A stretch of 64,000 nt of DNA from Ustulina deusta (taxonomy: Eukaryota; Ascomycota; Sordariomycetes; Xylariales; Xylariaceae). The DNA is taken from the NCBI GenBank assembly GCA_023159155.1, contig JAJNNX010000009.1:186001-250000 (forward strand), written 5' to 3'. The number at the start of each line of letters is the position of its first letter. Position 1 is the first letter of the stretch. The notes under the pieces were generated by a model, which was not told where the DNA came from, did not search any database, and was given only the letters and a program-made list of their open reading frames with translations. The position numbers were made by a program, and so were the translations under genes. Positions 46,895 through 55,915 of the stretch are shown here, one piece after another.

Positions 46895-48528
46895 TGACGT
46901 ACGACAATAGTGTCTGGATCCTCACCGGGCTGTGGTTCTTCCCTGACCGGGGCCGGTCTGTCGACCTCCATAACAGTTGAAGAGTCTGTTTGCTGGCTAC
47001 CCTCGTCTTGCGTCACCTCTTTCGCTCCGTTGGTCTTTTCGATCGCTGCTACCTTCTTTGCCTCGTTGTGGGCATGTGATCGCGCTCTAGCTCCAGCCAG
47101 CCGAATCTCCTTGAGCTGGTCTATGGTAGGCCTATGTATCTTCCCTCCCCTGATCTTAGGTCGGGCTGGGCATATCTCCGAGGTGGCGGCGTGCGGGCCG
47201 CTGCAATTTATACACTTGGGGACAATCTTCTGACAAGTGCCCTCGTGAGTAGTACCGGCACAGTTCGGGCAGATCTCTCTTTCGCACCGGTAGTTCCTCC
47301 CGTGAAAGCCTAGGCATCGTTTGCATTGGGTGATTTTCGGATTGCGGTGGGATCGCGAGGAGTTGATCGAATGGGCAAACAGCCTAAAGGGATTCGCGAT
47401 TTCCTCCGTGAAGGCCACCATCCAGGTCGTCTCTATGTCGTTCTCTGAAGTGTTCTTAGATATAGCGCACTTCACCGGTCGCACCCCGGTCTGCGCCTCA
47501 GCTTCGTCGGCAACAGTGCTCTCGTTGATGTTTATGGTCAGCCCTTCTGCGCTCATGACCTTTCTAGGACATCCCTTAATCTTGTAGTAGTACCACACTA
47601 CATGCTCCTCTACAGCTTTCGCCTTAAGAATGTCGAGTATTTCAGTTCGGTACGCCAAGAGTTTTCTCTGTGTGGCCTCGTCGTTCGGATGGAGTACAAA
47701 TCCGGTGGCGCACCGTGTGACCTCTCGAAGCTCTCGGAGGTCAAGTCCCAGTCGTCTGGTGAGTGTCGACTTGATACCGTACGGTTCGAGCCTGGTGTTG
47801 TCCATGCGTACAAAGATGCGATAGTCCTTGCTCGTTTTTCTCGTCAGAGGGAGGGTCCTAACCCTGGCGGGAGGCTTCTTAGAATCGTCAGCCCCTCGGT
47901 ACCCATTGGTTGTTGTTGGTTGGCCGGCCTTGGAGGAGGCGGCAATTCGTGCGTAGGTTGTCTTTCCGGGGGTTTCTACTGTCCGGAAGTTTCCAGCCGC
48001 TTGCTGGCGCGATCCAGGGCTTCCCAGCCATTCGTTGAGGCAGCCTGCAAAGAAGGTGCTAAACTCCTTTGCGTATGGATACAGTTCCGTGCCGGCTTTT
48101 TGCAGTGTCTTGTCAATGGCGTCTGCACAGTCTTGGAACAATTTCGTCTTTGCCTCGTATAACCTTCTGTCTTTGTCCAGTGCACGGGCAACCTGGTCAT
48201 GGCAGTCTGTGGGAGCGGGCCTAACCTCTACATCCCGTGTCTGTTGGCCGAGGTCCGCTTGGCCATCAGTTCGCGGCCTCTTCAGTCCGTTGGTATTGTT
48301 TGCACGGTCGGTTCCCTCCTTGCCACGCAGGGGCGAAGATTGAGGCAGGTCTGCTGCGGTGACTAGCGACGGGCTATCCGCGATGTTTTCGAGCAGTACC
48401 TGGCGTAGTCTGCTCGGGGTGACGAGGCCCGATACCTTCTTTGGGGCCCCATTCATGAATGGTCCGTTCTCCGCAGCTTTTGCTGCGGGCGCCGGTGTGC
48501 CCGGCGCGTTGATCGGACCTGTATCCAT
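46891..48528 (-). CDS. LINE ORF1: gag-like RNA-binding protein
   Basis: 545 residues from the ATG at 48528. The frame stays open further upstream to a TTG at 48720, but that part crosses the LINE boundary and target duplication and cannot be native. The N-terminal half is low-complexity and charged. The C-terminal part has a cluster of Cys/His knuckles: CKRCLGFHGRNYRC, CPNCAGTTHEGTC and CINCSGPHAATSEIC, at about residues 400-460. ORF1 proteins of this group bind the element RNA and form the retrotransposition particle. The frame ends in TGA overlapping the ORF2 start. Confidence 0.88.
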   Translation of the reverse strand: MDTGPINAPGTPAPAAKAAENGPFMNGAPKKVSGLVTPSRLRQVLLENIADSPSLVTAADLPQSSPLRGKEGTDRANNTNGLKRPRTDGQADLGQQTRDVEVRPAPTDCHDQVARALDKDRRLYEAKTKLFQDCADAIDKTLQKAGTELYPYAKEFSTFFAGCLNEWLGSPGSRQQAAGNFRTVETPGKTTYARIAASSKAGQPTTTNGYRGADDSKKPPARVRTLPLTRKTSKDYRIFVRMDNTRLEPYGIKSTLTRRLGLDLRELREVTRCATGFVLHPNDEATQRKLLAYRTEILDILKAKAVEEHVVWYYYKIKGCPRKVMSAEGLTININESTVADEAEAQTGVRPVKCAISKNTSENDIETTWMVAFTEEIANPFRLFAHSINSSRSHRNPKITQCKRCLGFHGRNYRCEREICPNCAGTTHEGTCQKIVPKCINCSGPHAATSEICPARPKIRGGKIHRPTIDQLKEIRLAGARARSHAHNEAKKVAAIEKTNGAKEVTQDEGSQQTDSSTVMEVDRPAPVREEPQPGEDPDTIVVRQ

Positions 48529-48534
48529 TGGCCG

Positions 48535-48550
48535 ATGCAAAATTTTGCAT
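48535..48550. promoter_or_regulatory. 16-bp perfect palindrome before LINE ORF1
   Basis: ATGCAAAATTTTGCAT lies 6 bp upstream of the ORF1 start in the LINE 5' UTR. It could be a protein-binding site or an RNA hairpin. Function is unknown. Confidence 0.5.
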
Positions 48551-48604
48551 ATGCCAACAGTCGATATATATATACTTCTGTCACGTGCGTAAATTGTATT
48601 TGAT

Positions 48605-49774
48605 TTAATGTAGCTCCCTAACAGTGGGGCGCCAAGACAAAAAGTTGTGTTTTCGATGAAAAAAAAATGAGGTGCTGTCATGTCGCGTGTAGTGGCTGGT
48701 ATGAACAAACGCGTTTCCAAACCAGTCCACAGGTTGCCCGTCTGTCGCGTCTATCCAGCCAAATGGTGGTAGGTCTACAAGGTCTCCGACAAAGTCGATG
48801 GCACCCTCGCTGTCATGTCCTTCTTGCCCACGCCGGTCTTGTACCGGGGCCGGAAAAGGGTCGCAAGCGAAGAACTGCCAGCCATAGCGATGGAAAGGAA
48901 GAGGCTGGTTTTCTGTGAGATCGTTGAATACGTCAATAAGGCTAATTTCTAGGCTGCCAAGTCTAGATACCAACTCTGGAGTGATACCAGGACGCTCGCG
49001 CATATTGTGCACTAAGCAGTCCATATGGGAGAATAGTTCTTTGAATTGAGCCTCGTGGATCTTTTCAGTTGTCCACTCATCGGCGAGGCAGAGCGCCTTA
49101 CATTGCTCTATGACGAAGCGGTCGACGTGATCGATTTGCTGCATCTCCCAAGGTTCCAAGGTCGAGAAGAGGCCCTCGTGATACCTCATGATGTTCCCGA
49201 TGACTTCCACGTCCTCGTAGTTGAAGCCAGGTCCACGCCTTGTTGGAGCCCAAGCGTTAGAGAAGATTTGACGCCGATAGAACGCTCTCATTATCCGGAG
49301 CTTCTCGGCGCGTGAGAGGGATGAGGCACCCAGACTCTCGCCGCCGAAGAAGCGCTGCTGAGCCGCGAAATAGGCGCGAGTGAGGAAATTGATTTTGTAA
49401 AGTGTGTGACATAATTGAGTCAGCTCCTCCATGCCGGGGATGGATGTGCCGCCTCCATTCTTCAACGTGCGCCTATACACGGTAGCCATATTGCTGATAT
49501 GGTCCCAATAGACTCCTTGCTGACCTGGGCTGCGGCCGGGATCAGAGTAAGGAAATAGATAGAGGAATCTGGCATCCGCCAAAACAACCCCTAGTTCATT
49601 TCGGAGGACGCGTAATATAGTAGGTCGTTTTCTCCCTTCGAAGCGCTGGTATATGGAGCGGCCGGTGATGATGAAATGATGAAGATCACGTATTGAATCC
49701 ACATGGTCTAAAATACCGTAGATCAACTCGGGAGGGAGCGTTTCCAAATAGCAAGGCACTCCTTGGTCGGCCAT
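48605..49774 (-). CDS. F-box-like protein, C-terminus replaced by LINE sequence
   Basis: Open for 389 codons from the ATG at 49774. The N-terminus (LETLPPELIYGILDHVDSIRDLHHFIITGRSIYQRF) is F-box-like; in the family this binds Skp1 in SCF ubiquitin ligases. The rest is typical of the large fungal F-box families without a named domain. Native residues end at His365, at the LINE target duplication (48678-48691). The following 24 residues (DSTSFFFHRKHNF... to a TAA at 48605-48607) are read from the LINE 5' UTR. The true C-terminus is at 42839-42985. It is mono-exonic and same strand as the LINE. A truncated chimeric protein could still be made; function is probably impaired. Confidence 0.82.
   Translation of the reverse strand: MADQGVPCYLETLPPELIYGILDHVDSIRDLHHFIITGRSIYQRFEGRKRPTILRVLRNELGVVLADARFLYLFPYSDPGRSPGQQGVYWDHISNMATVYRRTLKNGGGTSIPGMEELTQLCHTLYKINFLTRAYFAAQQRFFGGESLGASSLSRAEKLRIMRAFYRRQIFSNAWAPTRRGPGFNYEDVEVIGNIMRYHEGLFSTLEPWEMQQIDHVDRFVIEQCKALCLADEWTTEKIHEAQFKELFSHMDCLVHNMRERPGITPELVSRLGSLEISLIDVFNDLTENQPLPFHRYGWQFFACDPFPAPVQDRRGQEGHDSEGAIDFVGDLVDLPPFGWIDATDGQPVDWFGNAFVHTSHYTRHDSTSFFFHRKHNFLSWRPTVRELH
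48678..48691. repeat. LINE target-site duplication, 5' copy
   Basis: TCATGTCGCGTGTA, identical to 42984-42997. It lies inside the F-box-like coding sequence (Tyr-Thr-Arg-His codons). Confidence 0.92.
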
Positions 49775-50378
49775 CGCTGGAGGTAGGGGTCGGTAAGGGT
49801 GTTGTAAAATGTTGATTGAAGTCTCAGATTGTTTGTTCTACCTACTTATATTTATGACTCATTGGCTACTTACATAAGCAGCTCTGGGCACGGGAGAGGC
49901 GAATTTGAAAGTGGCTTCGAAAATGCGGCTTGATCAGTGTGGCAGTGCAGAGCTAGGATTCTGAGGGCTATCTCTGCTCGACAACCTTGGTGGACATTAG
50001 GGGGACTCAATTATTGGATATAGATGTTAAAAACTTTGAAAAGACTACATATTGCAATGGTGCCAAGAGTTTTGTTTTGTTGATACTACTTATTAGTCCC
50101 AAAGGACAAGGGTGCTTTGCTTAGAAGGGCATACAGTTCCATTTTTCACCCCACCCTAGTAGAATAATAATAAAAGGATTGCAACTCAAGTTAATTCTTG
50201 ATAAGGTTTTATGTATTGTATTAATTATTAAAAAGCAATCCAAGTATGGGAATAAATAGTAGAGATACAACCGGCCACCAGCTTTACTCTGAATCCACAC
50301 AAATAGGCTTTTCAGGAGGCATTAGGTGTTGAGATTGCCATAATTGTTGGGTCATGGCAATAATATGTCTTGGCGTCT
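49775..50378. other. Intergenic region
   Basis: About 600 bp: promoter of the F-box-like gene and 3' flank of the next gene. No other feature is supported. Confidence 0.45.
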
Positions 50379-50813
50379 TTAACCAAGACTTGCTAATGCG
50401 AATTTGAGCGCCTCTTTCGAGGCCTCAAGCTCGGGACTCAGCCAAACACTGTGCAAGGAAGAAAGAGGAATGAATGCATACTTCCATCCTCTCACGTCTT
50501 CACGTTGAGCAAGAGCCTCAAATTGAGGTGTGGATCGGACCAGAAACACACGGACCTTTTTCGGCTTCCCTGTACTATTGATTAGCACTGACTCTTTAAG
50601 GTTGAGGTCGCGCTCTGTGAGATCTAGCCCAAGTGAAGCTGCCCCCATGCGCTGGGCACAGTCAATTGCTGTTTGATCGGGCTCGAGGTCTCGGAATGGG
50701 GTGCTGTAAACTGGGGTCCTATCCGATGCCCTAAATCGAACCAACAATTCTGTTTTGCCATCTGAGTTTTTTCGGTAAACCAGAAGACCAGTGCTAGATA
50801 CCACAGACGTCAT
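50379..50813 (-). CDS. Small Nudix-like protein without a canonical Nudix box
   Basis: 144 residues, single exon. The frame opens at a TTG two codons earlier; ATG at 50813 is the start. The order of blocks is that of a Nudix fold: a leading strand SSTGLLVYRKNSDGKTELLVRF, then STPFRDLEPDQTAIDCAQRMGAASLGLDL where the Nudix box would be, then VRVFLVRST and a final helix. The box lacks the REXXEE metal-binding core, having AQRMGAAS instead. It may therefore be catalytically dead or belong to another small fold. The frame is complete and codon use looks normal. The assignment is tentative. Confidence 0.5.
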   Translation of the reverse strand: MTSVVSSTGLLVYRKNSDGKTELLVRFRASDRTPVYSTPFRDLEPDQTAIDCAQRMGAASLGLDLTERDLNLKESVLINSTGKPKKVRVFLVRSTPQFEALAQREDVRGWKYAFIPLSSLHSVWLSPELEASKEALKFALASLG

Positions 50814-51422
50814 TTTCAAGAAAGATGCTGTGAAATTTTGTTAGGTGCTGTTAGGTGTTGTTAGATGAGGGTGTGGGTTTATGAGTGTTAGGTAGGTTAT
50901 GTTGGGTGTATATATAGACATTCTTGTCATAACAATCTTCTTTGTCAGCGTAACGGAAATCCAAACAGTGCGATTATGCAGCTAGTTACTTCAAAGAACA
51001 TATTTTTATTGTTAGTATTACAGTTCTAATGCCCTAGCGAGTAGGCAATGGAATTGAACCAGCGCATTCAACAGCGAGCTTCTAAACCTGGTCTTAGTGT
51101 CCTATTGAACTTTGGTCCAAGTTCTATTCTATGCACCAAGCGAAGAAATCAATGACTAAGGTATAATAACAGCAGTAAAGAGTATTCATTCTCCCTTCTA
51201 ACCGGAATAATTACAAGATACTTAATGCACAAAATATTACGATTCAAGGCTCCCTGAGTTACTGAGTTACAAACCGGGTCCACGTCTTTATAAACAATGA
51301 CCACTCCAAAATAATTTATCCGCCATCTTAATATTCTTGCAAGAGGTTAAGACCTTCGTTTATCCCATCTAGCAAAGTGGCCTATTTTCTCCCCAACTAG
51401 GAGACCGTCTACGTTGAGAACC
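50814..51422. other. Intergenic region
   Basis: It contains short GTTAGGTG-type repeats just upstream of the Nudix-like gene (50840-50910) and nothing else I can support. Confidence 0.4.
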
Positions 51423-51719
51423 ATGTCCAGCAAGAGTCAGTCTCGGTTCCTTGAGTCGAGCTACGCTACTAAAGATTTGCGTATTATCGATACCTTCCTC
51501 GATGACACTTCGTCCGAATACGACGGAGACCTCAACCACGCACCAGCGACTCCCCACGACACCTATCTATCTAGTGAAGCGGTGGAAGTGAGAAAAGAGT
51601 GGCTTGAAATAAGGGAGAAAGAAAGCCACCTTGTGGCTTTACGTACAGGAAGCATAAAAACCACCATAGGTGCTGCACTGCTTTACTGTGTAGGGAATCA
51701 CCAACCACTCCTCAGCTAG
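51423..51719 (+). CDS. Doubtful short hypothetical ORF
   Basis: 98 codons from ATG at 51423 to TAG. It is acidic in the middle (TFLDDTSSEYDGD) with a helical charged stretch (VRKEWLEIREKESH). No family is recognised. The base composition is coding-like, but nothing else supports expression. It may be a remnant of a longer gene. Confidence 0.3.
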   Translation: MSSKSQSRFLESSYATKDLRIIDTFLDDTSSEYDGDLNHAPATPHDTYLSSEAVEVRKEWLEIREKESHLVALRTGSIKTTIGAALLYCVGNHQPLLS

Positions 51720-52445
51720 CATTCGTGTTCGATTAAAAATTTGCATTCATTTTTGATCGACTGGTTCCCCAATACTAATAGCTAGAATTATGCTAGGAAG
51801 TGTTGGTTCGGCTAATCTTTTAGTTGATAAGGGTAAGGTAAGTGCTCCTTTGCATTGGCACGACTGATTTACTATTGGTAAGCGTTTGTGTGAGATAGCG
51901 GCCGTAAATCGCCAACAAAAAAGACCGCGAGTAAAGAATATTGGTGTCATACATAGTAGGGAGAATACGTGCATTAAAACCAAGTGGAAGTTTGGGATAT
52001 GAATATACAAATCGGAAATTTTATGGAATCTAAGGCTGGCGTAGACACTCAAGAAACAGCTACCCCTAGGTACCTAGGTAGTTTAATTCTTGCAAGTAGA
52101 CGTAAAAGAGTTGAATCGGAAGCTAAGGTCAGCCTTCAGTGCGACGAGACGACAGCGCGGTTAACAGTTACACACATTGCGTATACCTACCATACCACCT
52201 CCCAAGCCTACTTCACCACCGGAACTTCGTACAAGATAAATTAATCAAGCTTTCATTTGTGAGAAAACGAGTGTATTCAATAGTATATACTCGTTCGAAC
52301 GCATTGTAGCATTCCTTCGCAACTCTGTGCGGTTCATCTGACAAGCCTCCCCACCTACCCAACGCCAACGGACTATGCAATTCGTGCAAACCGTGCCCAA
52401 TCTCGCAAACGAATGCCATGCGTTTAATAACCATACAGAAACGCC
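51720..52445. other. Intergenic region
   Basis: It holds one CCTAGGTACCTAGG palindrome at about 52068 and no supported gene. Confidence 0.4.
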
Positions 52446-52511
52446 ACAACACCAAATCTATGCTTAGACAACACCGAATCCGTGCTCAGACGACACCAAA
52501 TTCATGCTCCA
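52446..52511. repeat. 22-bp tandem repeat, three copies
   Basis: Three copies of ACAACACCAAATCTATGCTTAG-like units (52446-52467, 52468-52489, 52490-52511), diverged at a few positions. Confidence 0.75.
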
Positions 52512-52566
52512 TAATCATGACTCCGTTCCATGCGCCATTTTAGCTACCAGGATCAAGTTTTTGATC

Positions 52567-52880
52567 CGTGGTCTAGCGTTGTAACAAGTGTGCATTCCCT
52601 GCAATCAAGACCAAATCGTCATTGATAGTCCTTTTTGGTAACCATATACGCCTCTCGCAATTTAGACCAAATCCTCGTCGATGGTCCATTGTTGTAATCA
52701 TATCCGTCTTTGCAATCGAGGCCAAATCCCGATCGTTGGTCGAGCTTCGTAAACAAATGTGCATTCCTTGCAATCGAGACCAAATTTTGGTCGCTGCTCC
52801 ATCGTTGTAACCATATCCACCCTTTTCAATTCAGACCATTCCTTGGTCTTGGGTGTCTCATTCCATATTATAGACAATAC
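52567..52880. repeat. Diverged 55-58-bp tandem repeat, about five copies
   Basis: Units start at 52601, 52657, 52712, 52770 and 52826, with a partial one before. Each begins GCAATC-GAGACCAAAT (or a close variant) followed by TTGTAACCATAT-type sequence. Unit-length variation excludes an in-frame coding array. It lies just downstream of the spindle-pole gene. Confidence 0.72.
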
Positions 52881-52963
52881 TTGTCTCGAGACCGAACCTT
52901 GTGTTCAGCGGTTCATCGTTCCAATTAAAGCAGAATTCCTTCCAGCGAGATAGAATTCAGCGA

Positions 52964-55915
52964 TCAGTAGTCCATGATCCCATTCCAGGTTGGATCCTTG
53001 CTCAGGACACTTGTGATCGTCATGTCAATAGCGTCTTGGCTCATTAATTGGGCATTCGCCTTCTGGCCCTCTAGCACGTCATGCAAGTCGTAGATCTGAT
53101 CTCGCTTTAGGTCTCGACGCTTGCGGAGGACCCTGATCTCAGCGTCAAGCTGTTTCCACAGTCTCTTGTTGACGCCCGCATCGCACTCATCATAGACAGC
53201 CTGCTTTCTCGCTATGGCATTCCGAATGTGTCTCTCTTCATCCTTCAGGCCTTTCATGACCTTGGCCAACGCGATGGCGGGGTCTTGAGACGGTCGCAGA
53301 GTAGGCTGGTCTTCGTAGGTGTAAGTCGAAGTCGAAGGCTGCCTCTTCACTCTATCTGTGACTGGCACTGGGCGATCGACCCGGACTGTCTTCTTGCCGC
53401 ACTTTCCATTTGATTCATGTCGGTGGGACTTGATGCGAGCACAAACCATGCAATTATAGCACTCATGATCCTGGCATAAGGTGTTCAATACGCGCTTAGC
53501 GGATTGCGTGAGCGTAGGAGGGGGGATGTTCTCTTTTTGCTTCCCTGCACTTGTCTGCTCCGTCTGTGTCAATGGCTCAGTCTCAGATGGAACGGGCGAC
53601 AGCACACGAACGGCAGGTGTGCTCTTCGGCCTCTGCTTTTGGGCAAACTTCTTGTTGGAATCCAATGTGACATCATCGATGAACAGGGCTGAGGTCATAT
53701 TCTCCTGATCAGAGTCAAACTCGGGCTCTCGTGTAAGGTCAATCTGTTGGGTATAATCATCCTGCATTTGCAAGTCCATTTGGGATGTCGTGGTCTTAGC
53801 AGACATCTCGCTCGCGACAGTGTGTCTGTCTCCTGGCTCCTGAATTTGAGCCATCTTGGCGAGTTTCGACTTGCCTGTAATAGGCATGGAACCCTTGGAT
53901 CCCTGTGAGAATCGACGACGAGAATCTCGTGTAAAGTCACTCTCTCGGGTCTCATTATCGTGGTTTGGCAAGCGCATCTGAGATGTCGTTGTCTTAGCCG
54001 ACATCTCGCTCACGACAGTAAGTCTGTCCTCTGACTCCCAATTTTGAGTCATCTTGGTGAGCTTCGACTTGCCCAGGCCAGACATGAAACCCTTGGATTG
54101 CTGTGCGTGCTGAGTTTCTGTCTTCTGTGACCACTTCCGCTTGAGCTCATCAACAAGCTCCTGGAGCTGTGCAACCTCGGATTGTAGATTGATATTCTCA
54201 CGTTCGAGCTGACCATTCTTCTGCTGAAGTAGTTTTGTGTTCTTATAGAGATCCTCGTTTTGTCGCTCGAGGCCGAGATTGTCTTCCTTCAGCGAACCAT
54301 TCTCCATTTCGTACTTCTCCTGAAGAGAGTTGAGGAGAGCACGCTCAGAATCAAGCTCCTCCTTCGATTCCCGGAGAGCCTGCTGAAGCTCTAATTTCTG
54401 CTGAGTGATGGCGTCATTGCGCGTCTGAAGTCGCTTAATGGTAGTGACATGATCAGATACTCGTTGAAGGGCCCCATCACGCTCCTCGACAACAGACTGA
54501 TTGTGGATTTCGTTGAGGCTGATTTTGCGATTGGCCTGGTCAAGGCGAGCTTTAAGAGAAGCAAGTTGCTCTTCAAGTTCTGTGATTCGGATTGTCAGTC
54601 ATGAGTAAAATCGAGGTGTGGGCAAATAAACTTACGTGATTTCTGGGTAGCGAGCTGTGAAATCATCGAGCCATCAGAGTCTGATCCCATTGCGCTGTCC
54701 TTGCGAAACTTGAGTTTGTCTAGATGGGCCTGAAGCTCGCACACTTCATCTTGCAATTGCTCAGCTTGTTTTGAAACGAGCTCATCGTGTTGTTGCAAGG
54801 TCATTATTTCCTCTCGGATCTTATCCAGCGAAACAAAAATCTCCTCCTCTTCAAGGGGAATTGTGACAGCTTCGAAGTCGGCATGATGGTCGAGAGACGT
54901 CTTTGTCTCCCTATCATGCACCCTGCCATGTTTGACAAAGATTGGGGTTCCATTCTTGAATGATGACCATCTCAAGGTGCCGGAGACAAAATCGTTGAGA
55001 TGGCTGAAGTGAGGGAGGAAGAATGAGTGAGCCGTCTGATTAAGAATAGACGGGCTCATGGTGTTGTTGTTATTGAGGTGCGATTGTTGGTTAGTTCGGC
55101 GCGCTGCATTAGCGGAGAATCCGGCATGGGACTGAGTTTTTGGTGAAATCTGGGATGATCGCTTTACGGATTCCTCGTTTGCCTGGACCTTCGCGGATCT
55201 GGCTGTCTGAAGCGTATCCAACAGTGTAGTTAAGTTTCCACGTGGAGGATTGAGCGGAGGATTGAGATCCATAGTATCCTCTACAGTTGGGGCCTGATGA
55301 TGCACACGTAGTCTAGGTGAATCGGGGCCGAATATAGATGCAGTCTGTCCAACGGTTTGTTAGTAGCCTGATCATCAGGTGCAACATGGGAGAACAAACA
55401 TCAGAAAACTGGGAGTTAAATGAAAGAGAGCGCAACGTAGGAAATGAAGAAGAAGATGCCGGAGACGCTACCGGGGGTACATCGTGAGGACGGACCCGTT
55501 TATGGCAGAGGATACGCGATGGTGGCCTCACGTTGTTCTGAAGCACCGAATCGGGACTGCGCGACTAACGCACCGGATCTCGGCGGCGGATGACAGTGTT
55601 ATCATAGGAAGTGACAGACGATTTACTAACATCATTGTGGACAACCCCGGGCGAGGCAGGCTGCTTGTTTTCCTTTCCGCCTGTGTAGCCCTTCCATTCG
55701 GGAAAGGTGCGAATCAAGGCCGAAGTGTTGATGACGGGCATCATAGGCTGGCGCGTGGATTCTCCATCGGGAACGAAGTTGGAGATGTCGGAAGTAAGCG
55801 TGACTGTGCCGTGGCTGCCAGTCGACGATGGCGGGGAGAAGGGGTGCTCGGCGTGGTTGCGCATCTCCCTGAGGATGCGGGATTGGTGCACTTTGGATCT
55901 CTTGGAGGAGTCCAT
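52964..55915 (-). CDS. PPC89/Cep57-type spindle pole body protein
   Basis: Complement of exons 55915-55574, 55344-54636 and 54579-52964; about 888 residues. Intron 1 (about 229 bp) begins GTGCGT and ends CTACTAAC...GGACAG; an extra small exon inside it cannot be excluded. Intron 2 (56 bp) is GTAAGT...CTGAC...CACAG. The central part is a long coiled coil (from about residue 300), including ELEEQLASLKARLDQANRK, similar to the PPC89 centrosome-localisation domain. Near the C-terminus HECYNCMVCARIKSHRH precedes a Cep57 microtubule-binding-like domain (DPAIALAKVMKGLKDEERHI ... DLKRDQIYDLHDVLEGQ). Family members localise to spindle pole bodies or centrosomes and bind microtubules. Two internal segments repeat (GKSKLTKMTQ/GKSKLAKMAQ with SEMSAKTTTSQM), a tandem duplication of about 70 residues. 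Confidence 0.82.

Larger units (their letters stand above)
42998..48677 (-). mobile_element. Full-length LINE (Tad1/I-like non-LTR retrotransposon)
   Basis: 5680 bp flanked by a 14-bp target duplication. Read on the minus strand: about 149 bp of 5' UTR, ORF1, ORF2 overlapping ORF1 as ATGA, about 200 bp of 3' UTR, and a 3' tail of TAAA-type repeats (AAATAAATAAATATAAATAAA). Both ORFs are open from end to end. There is no A+T bias, unlike every other long element in the window. It appears young and structurally competent. An RNase H domain in ORF2 and zinc knuckles in ORF1 fit the Tad1/I group of fungal LINEs; clade is inferred. Confidence 0.9.

Noticed and set aside
43199..48720. Large plus-strand frames opposite the LINE (for example 45393-46262)
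   Set aside because: They are shadows of the LINE ORFs without independent motifs.
51040..51110. tRNA-like stretch with GGTTCAATTCC on the minus strand
   Set aside because: The T-stem does not pair and no acceptor or anticodon stem can be drawn.
55313..55546. Open frame inside intron 1 of the spindle-pole gene
   Set aside because: The joined exon 1 to 55344 frame works without it, and a CTACTAAC branch site with GGACAG marks the acceptor. An extra exon would need a first intron of about 36 bp.
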